Origin: Rhizobium leguminosarum bv. trifolii WSM2297
GTDB taxonomy: Bacteria > Pseudomonadota > Alphaproteobacteria > Rhizobiales > Rhizobiaceae
Assembly: GCF_000271845.1 (NCBI RefSeq)
Contig: NZ_JH719395.1
Span: 1,260,466-1,324,465 of the forward strand
Reading direction: 5' to 3'
Length of the DNA stretch: 64,000 nucleotides
Part shown: positions 25,343 to 34,034 of the stretch, one piece after another
Layout: the number at the start of each line of letters is the position of its first letter
How positions within the stretch are numbered: the stretch's first letter is position 1
The notes under the pieces: model-generated
What the model was told of the DNA's origin: nothing
Database searches by the model: none
The model's input: only the letters and a program-made list of their open reading frames with translations
Made by a program: the position numbers and the translations under genes

Positions 25343-26797
25343 CTAACCAAGCAGCCCCGCCAGCCAGCGCGGGTCGAGGTGACGTTCCAATTCCGCGGCA
25401 ACCTCATCGAGCGCCTGTTCGACGCTCTCGCGGTAATTCCTCTGTTCACCGGAAAGGCCGAAGCTGGCAAGCAGCCGGGCGCGGTAGGCATCGCTGCTGA
25501 AGAGCCCGTGCAGATAGGTGCCTATGATCCGGCCGTCGGCCGAAATCGCCCCATCTGGCGCACCGTCGATGATCGCCGAAGGCCTGATGCAATCCGGGCC
25601 GCGGGTGATGCCGAGATGGATCTGGTAGCCGGCAAGCGGCGTGTCGTATTCCGTCGAGCGGGCCGTGCTGTTGCGCACGGTCTTCTCCGGCGCCATCTCG
25701 GTCTCTACGTCGAGAAGCCCAAGCCCCGGCATCTCCAGTGTCCTTCCCTCTATGCCGAGCGGATCGTGGACCATGCGACCGAGCATCTGGTATCCGCCGC
25801 AGATGCCGATCACCCGGCCGCCGCGCCTGGCATGCGCCTGGAGATCGCGGTCCCAGCCCTCAGCCCTAAAGTCGGCGAGATCCGATATCGTCGATTTCGA
25901 GCCGGGAAGGACGACGAGGCTTGCATCCGCAGGCAGCCGCTCGCCCGATCGCACGAATACCAACTCGACATCCGGCTCGGTCCGCAGCGGGTCGAGATCG
26001 TCGAAATTGGCGATGCGCGGCAGCACCGGAACGGCGATCTTCAGGGCGCCCGCCCCGCCCTTCGCCAGCCGTTCGAGCACGACCGAATCTTCGGCCGGCA
26101 GCCGACCGGCACCCGGCAGCCAAGGCACGACCCCGAAGCATGGCCAACCGGTGAAGCCTTCGATAGCTCGGATGCCGTCGTCAAACAGCGAAACGTCGCC
26201 GCGGAACTTGTTGATGATATAGCCCGCAATCATCGCCCGGTCGCCATCATCGAGGATCGTATGAGTGCCGACCAGCGAGGCGATGACGCCGCCCCGGTCG
26301 ATATCGCCGACGAGCACGACAGGCACGCCGGCCTGCGTCGCAAAGCCCATATTGGCGATGTCGCCGGCCCTCAGATTAATTTCGGCCGGCGATCCGGCGC
26401 CCTCGACGATGACGAGGTCGGCGCCCGCAGCGACTTTTTCGAAGCTTGAGAGCACGGCGCCGAGCAGCTGCGGCTTCAGCCGCTGATAGTCGCGCCCCTT
26501 CGCCTGGCCGAACACCCTGCCCTGCACGATAATCTGGCTGCCGTTTTCCGACTGCGGCTTGAGCAGCACAGGGTTCATGTGCACCGAGGACGGCGTGCGC
26601 GCGGCCATCGACTGCAGCCACTGCGCCCGGCCGATCTCGCCGCCGTCATCGGCAACCGCTGCATTGTTCGACATATTCTGCGGTTTGAACGGCCGGACGA
26701 TCAGCCCGCGATTGGCCGCCAGCCGGCAGAGGCCCGCGACCAGCACCGTCTTGCCGACATCCGAGCCGGTTCCCTGCAGCATGATCGCTCTTGCCAT
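25343..26797 (-). CDS. cobQ: Cobyric acid synthase CobQ
   Basis: A 484-residue glutamine amidotransferase. The N-terminal P-loop domain begins MLQGTGSDVGKTVLVAGL, and the C-terminal class I glutaminase domain has the catalytic cysteine in VIGICGGYQMLGR. It amidates the b, d, e and g side chains of adenosylcobyrinic acid a,c-diamide. It stands alone here, away from the other cob genes, and the upstream region has no recognisable B12 box. Confidence 0.95.
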   Translation of the reverse strand: MARAIMLQGTGSDVGKTVLVAGLCRLAANRGLIVRPFKPQNMSNNAAVADDGGEIGRAQWLQSMAARTPSSVHMNPVLLKPQSENGSQIIVQGRVFGQAKGRDYQRLKPQLLGAVLSSFEKVAAGADLVIVEGAGSPAEINLRAGDIANMGFATQAGVPVVLVGDIDRGGVIASLVGTHTILDDGDRAMIAGYIINKFRGDVSLFDDGIRAIEGFTGWPCFGVVPWLPGAGRLPAEDSVVLERLAKGGAGALKIAVPVLPRIANFDDLDPLRTEPDVELVFVRSGERLPADASLVVLPGSKSTISDLADFRAEGWDRDLQAHARRGGRVIGICGGYQMLGRMVHDPLGIEGRTLEMPGLGLLDVETEMAPEKTVRNSTARSTEYDTPLAGYQIHLGITRGPDCIRPSAIIDGAPDGAISADGRIIGTYLHGLFSSDAYRARLLASFGLSGEQRNYRESVEQALDEVAAELERHLDPRWLAGLLG

Positions 26798-26879
26798 GGT
26801 GGCCGCCTTTCGCTGAGGCGAGGCCTACAATGGGCCGTTATACCGGGTCAAGGCTTGGTCCGGGTCTGGCGCCGCACAG

Positions 26880-27020
26880 AAACGCGAAAACCGCGCATGG
26901 CCTTGGCTCTGCGCGGTTTGCCGAAAACTCAGGCGTCTTCGCCCCTACACGGCGAAGCTCGCTTTCTCCGGTACGCACTACCTGAACCGGAGAAGCGGCG
27001 GTCATTCCCGCCACGACCCA
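26880..27020 (-). ncRNA. Candidate small RNA with three hairpins and a terminator
   Basis: Read on the minus strand there are four consecutive perfect stems: 26997-27012 (GGCGG/CCGCC), 26964-26994 (TTCTCCGGT/ACCGGAGAA), 26937-26957 (CTTCGCC/GGCGAAG), and 26888-26919 (AAACCGCGC/GCGCGGTTT) followed by TTTTCGCGTTT. The last is a good intrinsic terminator ending about 80 bases before cobQ. No open frame fits. The layout resembles the alpha-r families of small RNAs in Rhizobiales, but I cannot assign a family. It could also be a cobQ leader. Confidence 0.55.
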
Positions 27021-27194
27021 ACTGATAACGGCACATTCTTACCGGAGAGTTATTGAAGGCTTACGCAAACGTTAATTTCGATCTTTTTTGACTTTCGCGC
27101 CGAAATTTCTACCGACGATCCGTGGGCGATCGCCAAGAGCGTGCAGTCCGCTTGAAGGCGCCATTTTCGGCATATTGAGATAAATTCTTCGAAT

Positions 27195-27434
27195 TCAATC
27201 ATTTAGTCCAGCAACCATCAGCAGAAGACGGTTGATTTCTGCGAGCGAACGCGTAGGCTTCCCAAAAACGCCATTTTCGAGCCATGACCTGCGATAAGCT
27301 GCCCGAGCCGCAAGGACGAAGGCGCCCATGAACCGGAAACGTCTGTCGCGGCTCGCTCGCGAGGCATTTCTTTTCAGGCGCCGGAGAAACGTTTCGCTGA
27401 TATCCGAGCTCCGGCTGCGCGTCCGTAGATTCAA
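27195..27434 (-). CDS. Doubtful small open frame
   Basis: A 79-residue, arginine-rich frame in a relatively AT-rich stretch. The first start is TTG, with no clear ribosome binding site, and an internal ATG would give about 44 residues. No motif is recognised. It lies in the 698-base gap between cobQ and the betaine-type binding protein; the rest of that gap holds the candidate small RNA and no other gene. Confidence 0.25.
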   Translation of the reverse strand: MNLRTRSRSSDISETFLRRLKRNASRASRDRRFRFMGAFVLAARAAYRRSWLENGVFGKPTRSLAEINRLLLMVAGLND

Positions 27435-27495
27435 CGTATCACAGCATTCTTAGCGCGCCCGATAAGACGCGGCGCTGTAAAGAAGAATTCGGGGG

Positions 27496-28497
27496 ATGAC
27501 GATGAAGACGTTTCTGATTCCAGCCGTCTTTGCCGCGGCTCTTTCTACCGGTGCGCCGGCCGAAGCCGCAGAATGCGGCAAGGTTTCGATCGCCGAGATG
27601 AAATGGGCCTCGGCCGGTATTGCGGCGAATTTCGACAAGATCATCCTGGAAAAGGGCTACGGCTGCTCCGTCACCATCGTCGACGGCGACACCCTGCCGA
27701 CCTTTGCCTCGATGAACGAGAAAGGCACTCCGGACATCGCCTCTGAATATTGGATCAATTCCGTCAGGGCCTTGCTCGATCAGGCCGTCAACACCGGCCG
27801 GCTGGTGCAGGGAGCCGAGATCCTGGCCGACGGTGCGGTCGAGGGCTGGTGGATCCCGAAATTCATCGCCGACGCTAATCCCGACATCCGCTCGGTCGAA
27901 GATGCGCTGAGACATCCGGAACTCTTCCCCGCCGAGGACGATGCGTCGAAGGGCGCAGTCTACAATTGTCCCGCCGACTGGAGCTGCCAGATATCGACCA
28001 CCAACCTGTTCAAGGCGCTAGCCGCGGACAAGAAGGGTTTCGAACTCGTCGAAACCGGCAGCCCCGAACGGCTCGATGCCTCGATTGCCCGCGCCTTCGC
28101 AAACAAGGTCGGCTGGCTCGGTTATTATTGGGCGCCGACGGCCGTCCTCGGCAAATACGATATGACGCGGCTGAGCTTCGGCGTCGGTCACAACAAGACC
28201 GAGTGGGACCGATGCACAGCGGTTGCCGGCTGCACCAGGCCGGAACTCAATTCCTACCCGGTCTCGCGCGCCTTCACCTTGATGACCCGGTCTTTTGCCA
28301 GCCGGGCCGGACCTGTCACCGCCTATCTCAAAACCCGCAAATGGGACAATGCGACGATCAACCAGGTGCTTGCCTGGCAGGATGAAAACCGCGAAAGCAA
28401 CGAGGATGCCGCGATCCATTTCCTTCGCAATTACGAGGGCCTGTGGATGAAATGGGTTCCGGCCGATGTAGCCGAAAAGGTCAAGGCGAGCTTATAA
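27496..28497 (+). CDS. Glycine betaine/choline-type ABC substrate-binding protein (OpuAC)
   Basis: A 333-residue periplasmic protein. A signal peptide covers about residues 1-25, ending APAEAA. The mature part has the OpuAC/ProX lobes, including an aromatic-rich site with SEYWINSV, GAVEGWWIPKFI and KVGWLGYYWAPTAVLGKY, suiting quaternary ammonium ligands. No permease or ATPase gene lies next to it, so it works with a transporter encoded elsewhere or is an orphan. ATG at 27496 and 27502 are both possible; a GGGGG lies just upstream. Confidence 0.88.
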   Translation: MTMKTFLIPAVFAAALSTGAPAEAAECGKVSIAEMKWASAGIAANFDKIILEKGYGCSVTIVDGDTLPTFASMNEKGTPDIASEYWINSVRALLDQAVNTGRLVQGAEILADGAVEGWWIPKFIADANPDIRSVEDALRHPELFPAEDDASKGAVYNCPADWSCQISTTNLFKALAADKKGFELVETGSPERLDASIARAFANKVGWLGYYWAPTAVLGKYDMTRLSFGVGHNKTEWDRCTAVAGCTRPELNSYPVSRAFTLMTRSFASRAGPVTAYLKTRKWDNATINQVLAWQDENRESNEDAAIHFLRNYEGLWMKWVPADVAEKVKASL

Positions 28498-28515
28498 CGA
28501 CAAACAAGATCAAGC

Positions 28516-28875
28516 ATGGACGATTCGATGACCGGCAATGTTCCCTTTCCCGACCGCGATACCGTTGCGGAAAAGCTCGCGGCGCTGTCGGAGACGGACA
28601 AGTCATATCTGACGTTGCTCATGGAAAATATCGCCCAGGACGATAACCTGCTTGACGGCCTGCGTCGCCATCTCGATCTCGCCGCCGGTTCGCGTTTCTT
28701 GAACTCGCTGAAGCTCGAAAATCTCGGCCTATGGCTCGGCGCCCAAGCGCCGGATCGGCTGCAGATCCGGCTGATGGAAACCGCCCGTTCCAGCCAGCAC
28801 CCGGCCTACCAGGCCTTCCGGACCGGTCTTGACCGATCCGGCGGGCTGGAAAAGGCATATCCCCCGGCCATCTGA
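28516..28875 (+). CDS. Conserved hypothetical protein
   Basis: A 119-residue, mainly helical soluble protein with no recognised domain or signal peptide. It starts 18 bases after the betaine-type binding protein on the same strand, so the two are likely co-transcribed. The C-terminal half has the pattern QIRLMETARSSQHPAYQAF. The function is not known to me. Confidence 0.6.
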   Translation: MDDSMTGNVPFPDRDTVAEKLAALSETDKSYLTLLMENIAQDDNLLDGLRRHLDLAAGSRFLNSLKLENLGLWLGAQAPDRLQIRLMETARSSQHPAYQAFRTGLDRSGGLEKAYPPAI

Positions 28876-28914
28876 CGATAGTCCGGTGCGCCAGCTAGCA
28901 AACCTGTCTGCCGA

Positions 28915-29070
28915 TTACTTCTTTGCGGCGCGGTCTACCGAGCGGCCGGCGTCCTGCGTGGCGTTCACGGTGTTTGCGGTATCTTTTCCTATGCCGCGGA
29001 TCGTGTTGCCGCAGGAGGAAAGGGCAAGAAGAACCATCAAGGCTGCGGCGATTTTGGCCGTTGTCGTCAT
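28915..29070 (-). CDS. Entericidin-type small lipoprotein
   Basis: A 51-residue protein: MTTTAKIAAALMVLLALSSC, then GNTIRGIGKDTANTV and a basic C-terminus. The lipobox LSSC places the acylated cysteine at residue 20, followed by the entericidin motif GxGxD. Such peptides sit in the envelope and are linked to stress or stationary phase. A probable EcfG-type promoter lies 58-82 bases upstream. Confidence 0.88.
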   Translation of the reverse strand: MTTTAKIAAALMVLLALSSCGNTIRGIGKDTANTVNATQDAGRSVDRAAKK

Positions 29071-29127
29071 TTCGAATATCCTTGTTTAAAATCAACCCCG
29101 AACGCCATTTATGCCGTTCGCGCCGAT

Positions 29128-29152
29128 AACGCACAAGGGAGCAAAAGGTTCA
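29128..29152 (-). promoter_or_regulatory. Possible EcfG-type promoter for the entericidin gene
   Basis: On the minus strand TGAAC, a 16-base spacer and CGTT are found, one mismatch from the general stress consensus GGAAC-N16/17-CGTT. Confidence 0.5.
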
Positions 29153-29169
29153 ACGGCCGAACGACAACC

Positions 29170-30069
29170 TCAGGCAGCGACCGCCTTCGCTCTTTCGGCA
29201 AAGGCGCCGCGAATGCTGTCGGCCACCGTCTCGATCGGTCCCGACACCTGCAAGGCGGTCAGCAGGCGGATATCGAATGCGCCGAGTTCCGGAAGTCCTT
29301 CCTGAGGTCCGAGGATCGCCATGTCCTCGTTGACATAGGACAGCGGCAGCGGCGCAATGGCGAGATCGGAGAGCACGGCGGCGCGCTGCGCCATCGTGTG
29401 GCCGCTGAGATAGGCCACCCGATAATGCCGCTTGTTGCGTTCGAGCTGAGAGAGTGCCTCCTGGCGCCATATGCAGCCGTCCTCCCAGATCGAGATCGGC
29501 AGCGGATCGCGGCGATGCGCTGAACCGCATCTGGCGCCGGCCCAGACCAGCCGCTCGCGGAACACCACCTCGCCGCCTGTCGGGAACGGCCGCGTCGCAC
29601 AGTTGATCAAGGCAAGGTCGAGTCGTTGTTCCTCCATGCGCTTTTTCAGCCCCATGCTCATGTCGATCGTCACATCGACCATGATGCCGGGATAGCTCTC
29701 GGCGAAACTCTTCAGGATGCTCGGCAGCAGCCGCTCGCCAATATCCTCCGGCGCGCCGAGCCGCACCACGCCGCTGAGTTCCGGCATGATGAAGCGCGAC
29801 ACCGCCTCGTTCGACAGCGCCAGGATGTTGCGGGCGTAGGACAGCAGCATCTCGCCGTGGCGCGTCAGCGATACCGAGCGGGCGTCGCGCAAAAACAGCG
29901 TCGCGCCCAACTGTTCCTCGAGCTTCTTGATCTGCATCGACACCGCCGAGGGCGTGCGGAAGACCGCCTCCGCGGCGGTCGAAAAATTGCCTGTCTCGGC
30001 GATGGCGACGAAGGTACGCAGCACATCATTGTCAAGCAGCGGAATGGGACGGCGAAAGGGAATGCTCAT
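29170..30069 (-). CDS. LysR-type regulator, LsrB/VtlR-like
   Basis: A 299-residue LysR protein. The N-terminal winged helix-turn-helix is LLDNDVLRTFVAIAETGNFS followed by TPSAVSMQIKKLEEQLG. This N-terminus resembles rhizobial LsrB and Brucella VtlR, which control small proteins, small RNAs or redox genes. The ATG at 30067-30069 is preferred over the open frame above it. A 45-base block with an ATCA-N7-TGAT box lies just upstream and recurs before the small gene at 30923, suggesting autoregulation plus control of that gene. Confidence 0.88.
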   Translation of the reverse strand: MSIPFRRPIPLLDNDVLRTFVAIAETGNFSTAAEAVFRTPSAVSMQIKKLEEQLGATLFLRDARSVSLTRHGEMLLSYARNILALSNEAVSRFIMPELSGVVRLGAPEDIGERLLPSILKSFAESYPGIMVDVTIDMSMGLKKRMEEQRLDLALINCATRPFPTGGEVVFRERLVWAGARCGSAHRRDPLPISIWEDGCIWRQEALSQLERNKRHYRVAYLSGHTMAQRAAVLSDLAIAPLPLSYVNEDMAILGPQEGLPELGAFDIRLLTALQVSGPIETVADSIRGAFAERAKAVAA

Positions 30070-30080
30070 CGTCGCATCTT

Positions 30081-30125
30081 TCAATTTTTCTGATTTACAA
30101 CCCAATATCATTTTGTTTGATTGAA
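30081..30125. promoter_or_regulatory. LysR-type box, copy 1 (upstream of the lysR gene)
   Basis: A 45-base AT-rich block with TCTGATTTA and the inverted repeat ATCA-N7-TGAT. It is 38/45 identical to 30826-30870; differences avoid the palindrome arms. Confidence 0.7.
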
Positions 30126-30310
30126 TGTCAATCAAACCGGCCTCTGGACGGCGGTCATGTACGCAGCGCCCTCATTACTTCCTTTACTAAGCCGCTCGAC
30201 CAACGGACTCAAATCTCGAAAGTGCCGCTAGGTGACCCCGTTTGCTACATAGCGCTGTATCTGTCTTAATAGCAGGTCGAAGAGCAATGTTACTACCACG
30301 CCCGGTTCCC

Positions 30311-30742
30311 ATGAATATTCTCAAATTGTCAGCGTCTGCGGGCGTATTCATGTTGGTCTCCTTTGCTCACACATTCTCCGCTGAGATCAACGGTATTGAA
30401 ATATCTGTCCTAACTGGTAGTTGCAACACACTGATTGTTGGCGATGAGAATATCACCAATTTATGCGCAGTAATCCTGGTCATCACTTCCTACCCGAGCG
30501 GCAGGCGTGGCTTCTATTTTCAAACGACTGACGAAAAGGCCTTCGCATTTTCCGGCATTCATCACGCCACACCACTTGGAGGGGTGTACCTGACCAATAT
30601 CGATATATTCCTGGTTAATCTCAAGCCCCAAGCGGACACAGCGAGCTTGTCACATGCCAAAGGCTATTGCACCTACGAAGACTTCCGAGGCCGCCATCCC
30701 GTCAGTGTAAAATGCTCGGAAAAACAGAGGATGGCCGCCTAG
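30311..30742 (+). CDS. Secreted hypothetical protein
   Basis: A protein of about 143 residues with a signal peptide (MNILKLSASAGVFMLVSFAH, cleavage near FSA-E). The mature part has about five cysteines, consistent with disulfides in the periplasm. An ATG at 30287 would add 8 residues before it. Base composition is less GC-rich than the neighbours, and the gene lies between the two copies of the LysR box, so it may have been inserted there. No family is recognised. Confidence 0.6.
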   Translation: MNILKLSASAGVFMLVSFAHTFSAEINGIEISVLTGSCNTLIVGDENITNLCAVILVITSYPSGRRGFYFQTTDEKAFAFSGIHHATPLGGVYLTNIDIFLVNLKPQADTASLSHAKGYCTYEDFRGRHPVSVKCSEKQRMAA

Positions 30743-30825
30743 TCACCGGAGCGTTTACGTCGGATGGAATTCCGCCGAATTAGAAAAATCATGGCCGTTA
30801 GATACCGAGGCCCGACTTCGCAGGT

Positions 30826-30870
30826 TCATTTTTTCTGATTTATAATGCCATATCATTTCATTTGATTGAA
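30826..30870. promoter_or_regulatory. LysR-type box, copy 2 (upstream of the small gene at 30923)
   Basis: Same block as 30081-30125, 745 bases away, with ATCA-N7-TGAT conserved. It lies about 53-97 bases before the start codon of the small gene. Confidence 0.7.
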
Positions 30871-30922
30871 CCTAAAGCCCGCCCCATAGTCTCCCTATCG
30901 GAAACAGCAAAGGAGGCTCGAC

Positions 30923-31171
30923 ATGGCGCAGAAAAGCACCTGGAATATCCTAGAGGCCCTGTCCGCATTCAAATCGCGCCGGCTCAGGGATGCGAATCAC
31001 GAACATGCAATGCGGGAATTGAAGCGATTTCCGTCGCATCTGCTGGCCGATTGTCAGGGTGAAATGGACTTGCCCCTCCTGCGAGGGGCAACCAGACCCA
31101 AGCGGATTAGGATAGTGGAATCACCTGTCGCGCATAAGGCAGGGCCCTTGGCTGTCCCGCGGCCTGCTTAA
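30923..31171 (+). CDS. Small protein with DUF1127-like segment
   Basis: An 82-residue basic protein. The segment RLRDANHEHAMRELKRFPSH followed by LLADCQG resembles the R-ELxxLxDxxLxDIG pattern of DUF1127 proteins, though weakly. A perfect AAAGGAGG lies 6 bases before the ATG, so translation is likely. In Brucella the VtlR regulator controls small proteins of this kind, and the shared LysR box supports a similar link here. The C-terminal 30 residues look unrelated and may be poorly conserved. Confidence 0.65.
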   Translation: MAQKSTWNILEALSAFKSRRLRDANHEHAMRELKRFPSHLLADCQGEMDLPLLRGATRPKRIRIVESPVAHKAGPLAVPRPA

Positions 31172-31293
31172 TTGCCGCTCGACCTCAGCCACACCGCCCG
31201 GCCGATCGGCCTCACCCTGTGCGTCAACTGGATGCCACACAGGCGCGAAAGTACTATTCCTGCAGCTCGTCTCGTCCAATCTCAAAACGTCCG

Positions 31294-31902
31294 TTACATC
31301 CCGCCCAGCAGCTTAAACGCGATGATCCACATGGTGAAAGCGACGAGCGTTTCCAGCATCCGCCAGGACGAAGGCCTCGAGAAAATCGGCCGCAGCCATG
31401 TCGCGCCATATCCGAGGGAAAAGAAGAACAGAAAAGAACCTGTCACCGCGCCTGCGGCGAACGAAGCCTGCTGTCCCGGATAACGCGTCGAGATCGTGCC
31501 GAGCAGCACGACCGTATCGAGATAGACATGTGGATTTAGCCAGGTGAGCGCGAGGCAGGTTGCGAGCGTCTGCCGAAAGCTCGCTGTCTTGGCCTCCGCC
31601 GCAGTCAGGGTAGCGGAGGACCGAAAGGCGGAATAGAGGCTTTTCGCGCCATACCAGGCGAGAAACGCCGCTCCTCCATAACGCATGAGCGGGTCGAGCC
31701 AGGGCATGAACCTGGCGATCTGCTGCAGGCTGGTCACGCCGAGCACGATCAGCGCGGCATCCGACAACGCGCAGGCGAGGCAGACGGCGAAGACATGCTC
31801 GTTGCGCAGACCCTGGCGGAGGATGAAAGCGTTCTGCGCGCCGATCGCAATGATCAGACTGAGGCCCATCATCAGGCCGGTGACATAGATCGAAAAATTC
31901 AT
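31294..31902 (-). CDS. lysE: LysE/ArgO-type basic amino acid exporter
   Basis: A 202-residue membrane protein with about six hydrophobic segments. The LysE signature GLSLIIAIGAQNAFILRQGL is at the N-terminus, and CLALTWLNPHVYLDTVVLLG follows in the second half, both diagnostic for LysE/ArgO. It exports lysine or arginine when internal levels are high. It is divergent from a LysG/ArgP-type regulator, the classic partner. The ATG at 31900-31902 is chosen because it starts just before the first membrane segment. Confidence 0.93.
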   Translation of the reverse strand: MNFSIYVTGLMMGLSLIIAIGAQNAFILRQGLRNEHVFAVCLACALSDAALIVLGVTSLQQIARFMPWLDPLMRYGGAAFLAWYGAKSLYSAFRSSATLTAAEAKTASFRQTLATCLALTWLNPHVYLDTVVLLGTISTRYPGQQASFAAGAVTGSFLFFFSLGYGATWLRPIFSRPSSWRMLETLVAFTMWIIAFKLLGGM

Positions 31903-32001
31903 CGCCTTGGCAACGCCCCTCACTTCGGTGGTGGGTGGGTATCGCCCTTGTTCGAATTAGGCTAGTTAATCTGACTTACCCGAATTAAGTGAAACTAATC
32001 C

Positions 32002-32928
32002 ATGCTCGACTATCCCGCTCTCCGAGCCGTCGCAACCATTGTCCAGACAGGCAGCTTCGAAAGGGCTGCGACGGTGCTGAACGTCACCCCTTCGGCCATT
32101 TCGCAGCGGGTGAAACAGCTCGAAGAGCGTCTCGGCACCGTCCTCATCGTCAGAGGCACTCCCTGCACTGCAACCGAAAAGGGAGAATGGCTCTGTCGCC
32201 ATATGGAGAATGTCGGCATGCTTGAAGCCGAACTCTTCGGCCACCTGCCGGCTCTCGTCGATCCCGACGATCCGCGCCAAAGGGTGACGCTGCAGATCGC
32301 GACGAACGCCGACAGCCTCGGAACGTGGTTCGTGGAGGCGATGTCGAATTTCGCCAGGAATTCTTCGCATCTGCTGAACATCGCCGTCGACGACCAGGAC
32401 CACACCGCCGATTGGCTGCAGCGCGGACGGGTGATCGCCGCCGTCACCAGCCTGGAGAAACCGGTTCGCGGATGCCGGCGGTTTGCCCTCGGCGTCCTGC
32501 GCTATCAGGCCACGGCAACGCCCGACTTCGTCGCCCGCCACTTTCCGGGCGGCGTGACCGCCGAGGCCATCCGCAACGCCTCGGCTCTGACCTTCAACCA
32601 GAAAGACAGGCTGCAGAGCAGTTGGATACGCAGCGTGTTCGGACGCGATCTCGACTATCCCACCCACTGGCTGCCGTCGCCGCAAAGTTTCGTCGAGGCG
32701 AGCGTCTCGGGCATGGGATGGGGAATGAACCCGACCCAGCTGACCCGCGAACATCTTGCATCGGGAAGACTGGTGGAACTGGTTCCCGACACACCGCTCG
32801 ATGTGCCGCTATACTGGCAAATAAACCGCCTCGCCGCCGATCGGCTGGCGGAGCTGACGCGCGAAGTCATCAAGGTGGCCAAGCGTAAGCTCAGACCGGC
32901 GGATCACACTGGTTCGCCAAACCCGTGA
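32002..32928 (+). CDS. lysG: LysR-type regulator of the LysG/ArgP group
   Basis: A 308-residue LysR protein with N-terminal helix-turn-helix LDYPALRAVATIVQTGSFER and VTPSAISQRVKQLEERLG, as in ArgP/LysG. It is expected to sense lysine or arginine and activate the divergent exporter gene; the 99-base gap between them should hold the shared promoter. Length and domain layout are normal. Confidence 0.92.
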   Translation: MLDYPALRAVATIVQTGSFERAATVLNVTPSAISQRVKQLEERLGTVLIVRGTPCTATEKGEWLCRHMENVGMLEAELFGHLPALVDPDDPRQRVTLQIATNADSLGTWFVEAMSNFARNSSHLLNIAVDDQDHTADWLQRGRVIAAVTSLEKPVRGCRRFALGVLRYQATATPDFVARHFPGGVTAEAIRNASALTFNQKDRLQSSWIRSVFGRDLDYPTHWLPSPQSFVEASVSGMGWGMNPTQLTREHLASGRLVELVPDTPLDVPLYWQINRLAADRLAELTREVIKVAKRKLRPADHTGSPNP

Positions 32929-32966
32929 TGTCGGCGGCCGGACCGACTACTCCGGAACAGATGCGA

Positions 32967-33311
32967 TCACACATAGGCCGCGCGGCCGCCGAATTCGCTG
33001 GTTTCGTCGAAATTCTTCGTGCCGATGCGCTCGCTTTCGCCGGAGAGCTCCTGCGGCGCCTCGGCGGCGGGCGTCGATGAGGCAGCAGTCTTGCTGCTCT
33101 CGGACGCTTCGAGCTTGGCAATCTTGGCTTCCAGCGTCTCGATGGATTTCTCGATCGTCGCCTTCTCTTTCTCGTCCTGTGTCTGCGACAGGGCTGCCTG
33201 CTTTTCGGCAAGCTGCGCCTGTAGAGAAGCCAGTTGATCCGATGGGGAGGACGAAGTTGAAGCGGCTGAACTCAAAATGGTGGATGCAGAACTGGAAATT
33301 GCGCTGACCAT
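32967..33311 (-). CDS. FlxA-like coiled-coil protein
   Basis: A 114-residue protein. A serine/alanine-rich N-terminus (MVSAISSSASTILSSAAS) leads into a coiled coil, QLASLQAQLAEKQAALSQTQ and ATIEKSIETLEAKIAKLEAS, and a disordered C-terminus. This is the layout of FlxA-like proteins of unknown role. The ATG at 33309-33311 is favoured because the frame upstream crosses the AT-rich promoter region with twin GGTACC sites. Confidence 0.7.
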   Translation of the reverse strand: MVSAISSSASTILSSAASTSSSPSDQLASLQAQLAEKQAALSQTQDEKEKATIEKSIETLEAKIAKLEASESSKTAASSTPAAEAPQELSGESERIGTKNFDETSEFGGRAAYV

Positions 33312-33376
33312 AAGCGTGACTTTCGATGATGGGATATCATCTTCTAGGTCACGAATGGTAAATGCCCGATAAATAA

Positions 33377-33392
33377 GGTACCAATAGGTACC
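33377..33392. promoter_or_regulatory. Twin GGTACC sites upstream of the FlxA-like gene
   Basis: GGTACC occurs at 33377-33382 and 33387-33392, exactly 10 bases (one helical turn) apart in an AT-rich stretch. It may be an operator; the regulator is unknown. Confidence 0.4.
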
Positions 33393-33449
33393 ATTTTTAC
33401 GGCGATGATTGCATGTGTCCGAACCCGGCGCCATTCGGACTGTCGCGTC

Positions 33450-33956
33450 CTATGCGATAGCGATGATCTCCAGCTCCTGGCCGCCCGTTTCCACCACCTC
33501 GCCGACTGCCTTGCCCATCAGCAACCGCGCCACCGGAGACACATAGGAAATCGATCCGGCCCTGGGATCGGCTTCGTCCTCGCCGACGATCCGATAGGTC
33601 TGCACGCGCCCATCGTCACGGCCGAACGTCACCGTGCTGCCGAAGGCGACGGTGTCGGTTGACGTCGGATCAGGCATGATCTGGGCAGTGCGCAGCCTTG
33701 CCTGGAGGTAGCGCAGGTCGCGCAAGGGACCCGCCGCCTGCCGCCGTCGTTCGTTCACGTCTTCGATGGTGCTCGCCGCATCATAGGCCTCGCGCGCCTG
33801 TTGGAACTGTAATTCCAGGGCCCTCAACCCCGCTTCCGTCACCAGGTTCAGATGCGGCGAAACCGGACGATCGGGCAGCAGGGTTTCCGAAGCAGTTTCG
33901 AAACTCTCTTCCTTGGTGAAGGCGACGGCCAATTCTATACTCCGTTTTGGGGGCAT
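33450..33956 (-). CDS. GreA/GreB-family (Rnk-like) elongation factor
   Basis: A 168-residue protein. The N-terminal half is a short helical region ending in a coiled segment with LRALELQFQQAREAYDAAS. The C-terminal GreA/GreB domain has VAFGSTVTFGRDDGRVQTYR and SPVARLLMGKAVGEVVE. Such proteins bind the RNA polymerase secondary channel. It differs from housekeeping GreA in the N-terminal part. It is divergent from the mgtC unit and lies in a stress-gene cluster. The ATG at 33956 removes an unlikely arginine-rich extension. Confidence 0.87.
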   Translation of the reverse strand: MPPKRSIELAVAFTKEESFETASETLLPDRPVSPHLNLVTEAGLRALELQFQQAREAYDAASTIEDVNERRRQAAGPLRDLRYLQARLRTAQIMPDPTSTDTVAFGSTVTFGRDDGRVQTYRIVGEDEADPRAGSISYVSPVARLLMGKAVGEVVETGGQELEIIAIA

Positions 33957-34034
33957 GGCCCTTTGGTAAACCCTACATACACCGGCTGCAGCCGAACCGC
34001 CAATCTTGACCTGTCGGCGGCGACGCCGGCAACG

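Noticed and set aside
26798..27100. A cobalamin riboswitch before cobQ
   Set aside because: No AGCCAGGAGACC-type B12 box or other aptamer block is present; the hairpins there fit a separate small RNA.
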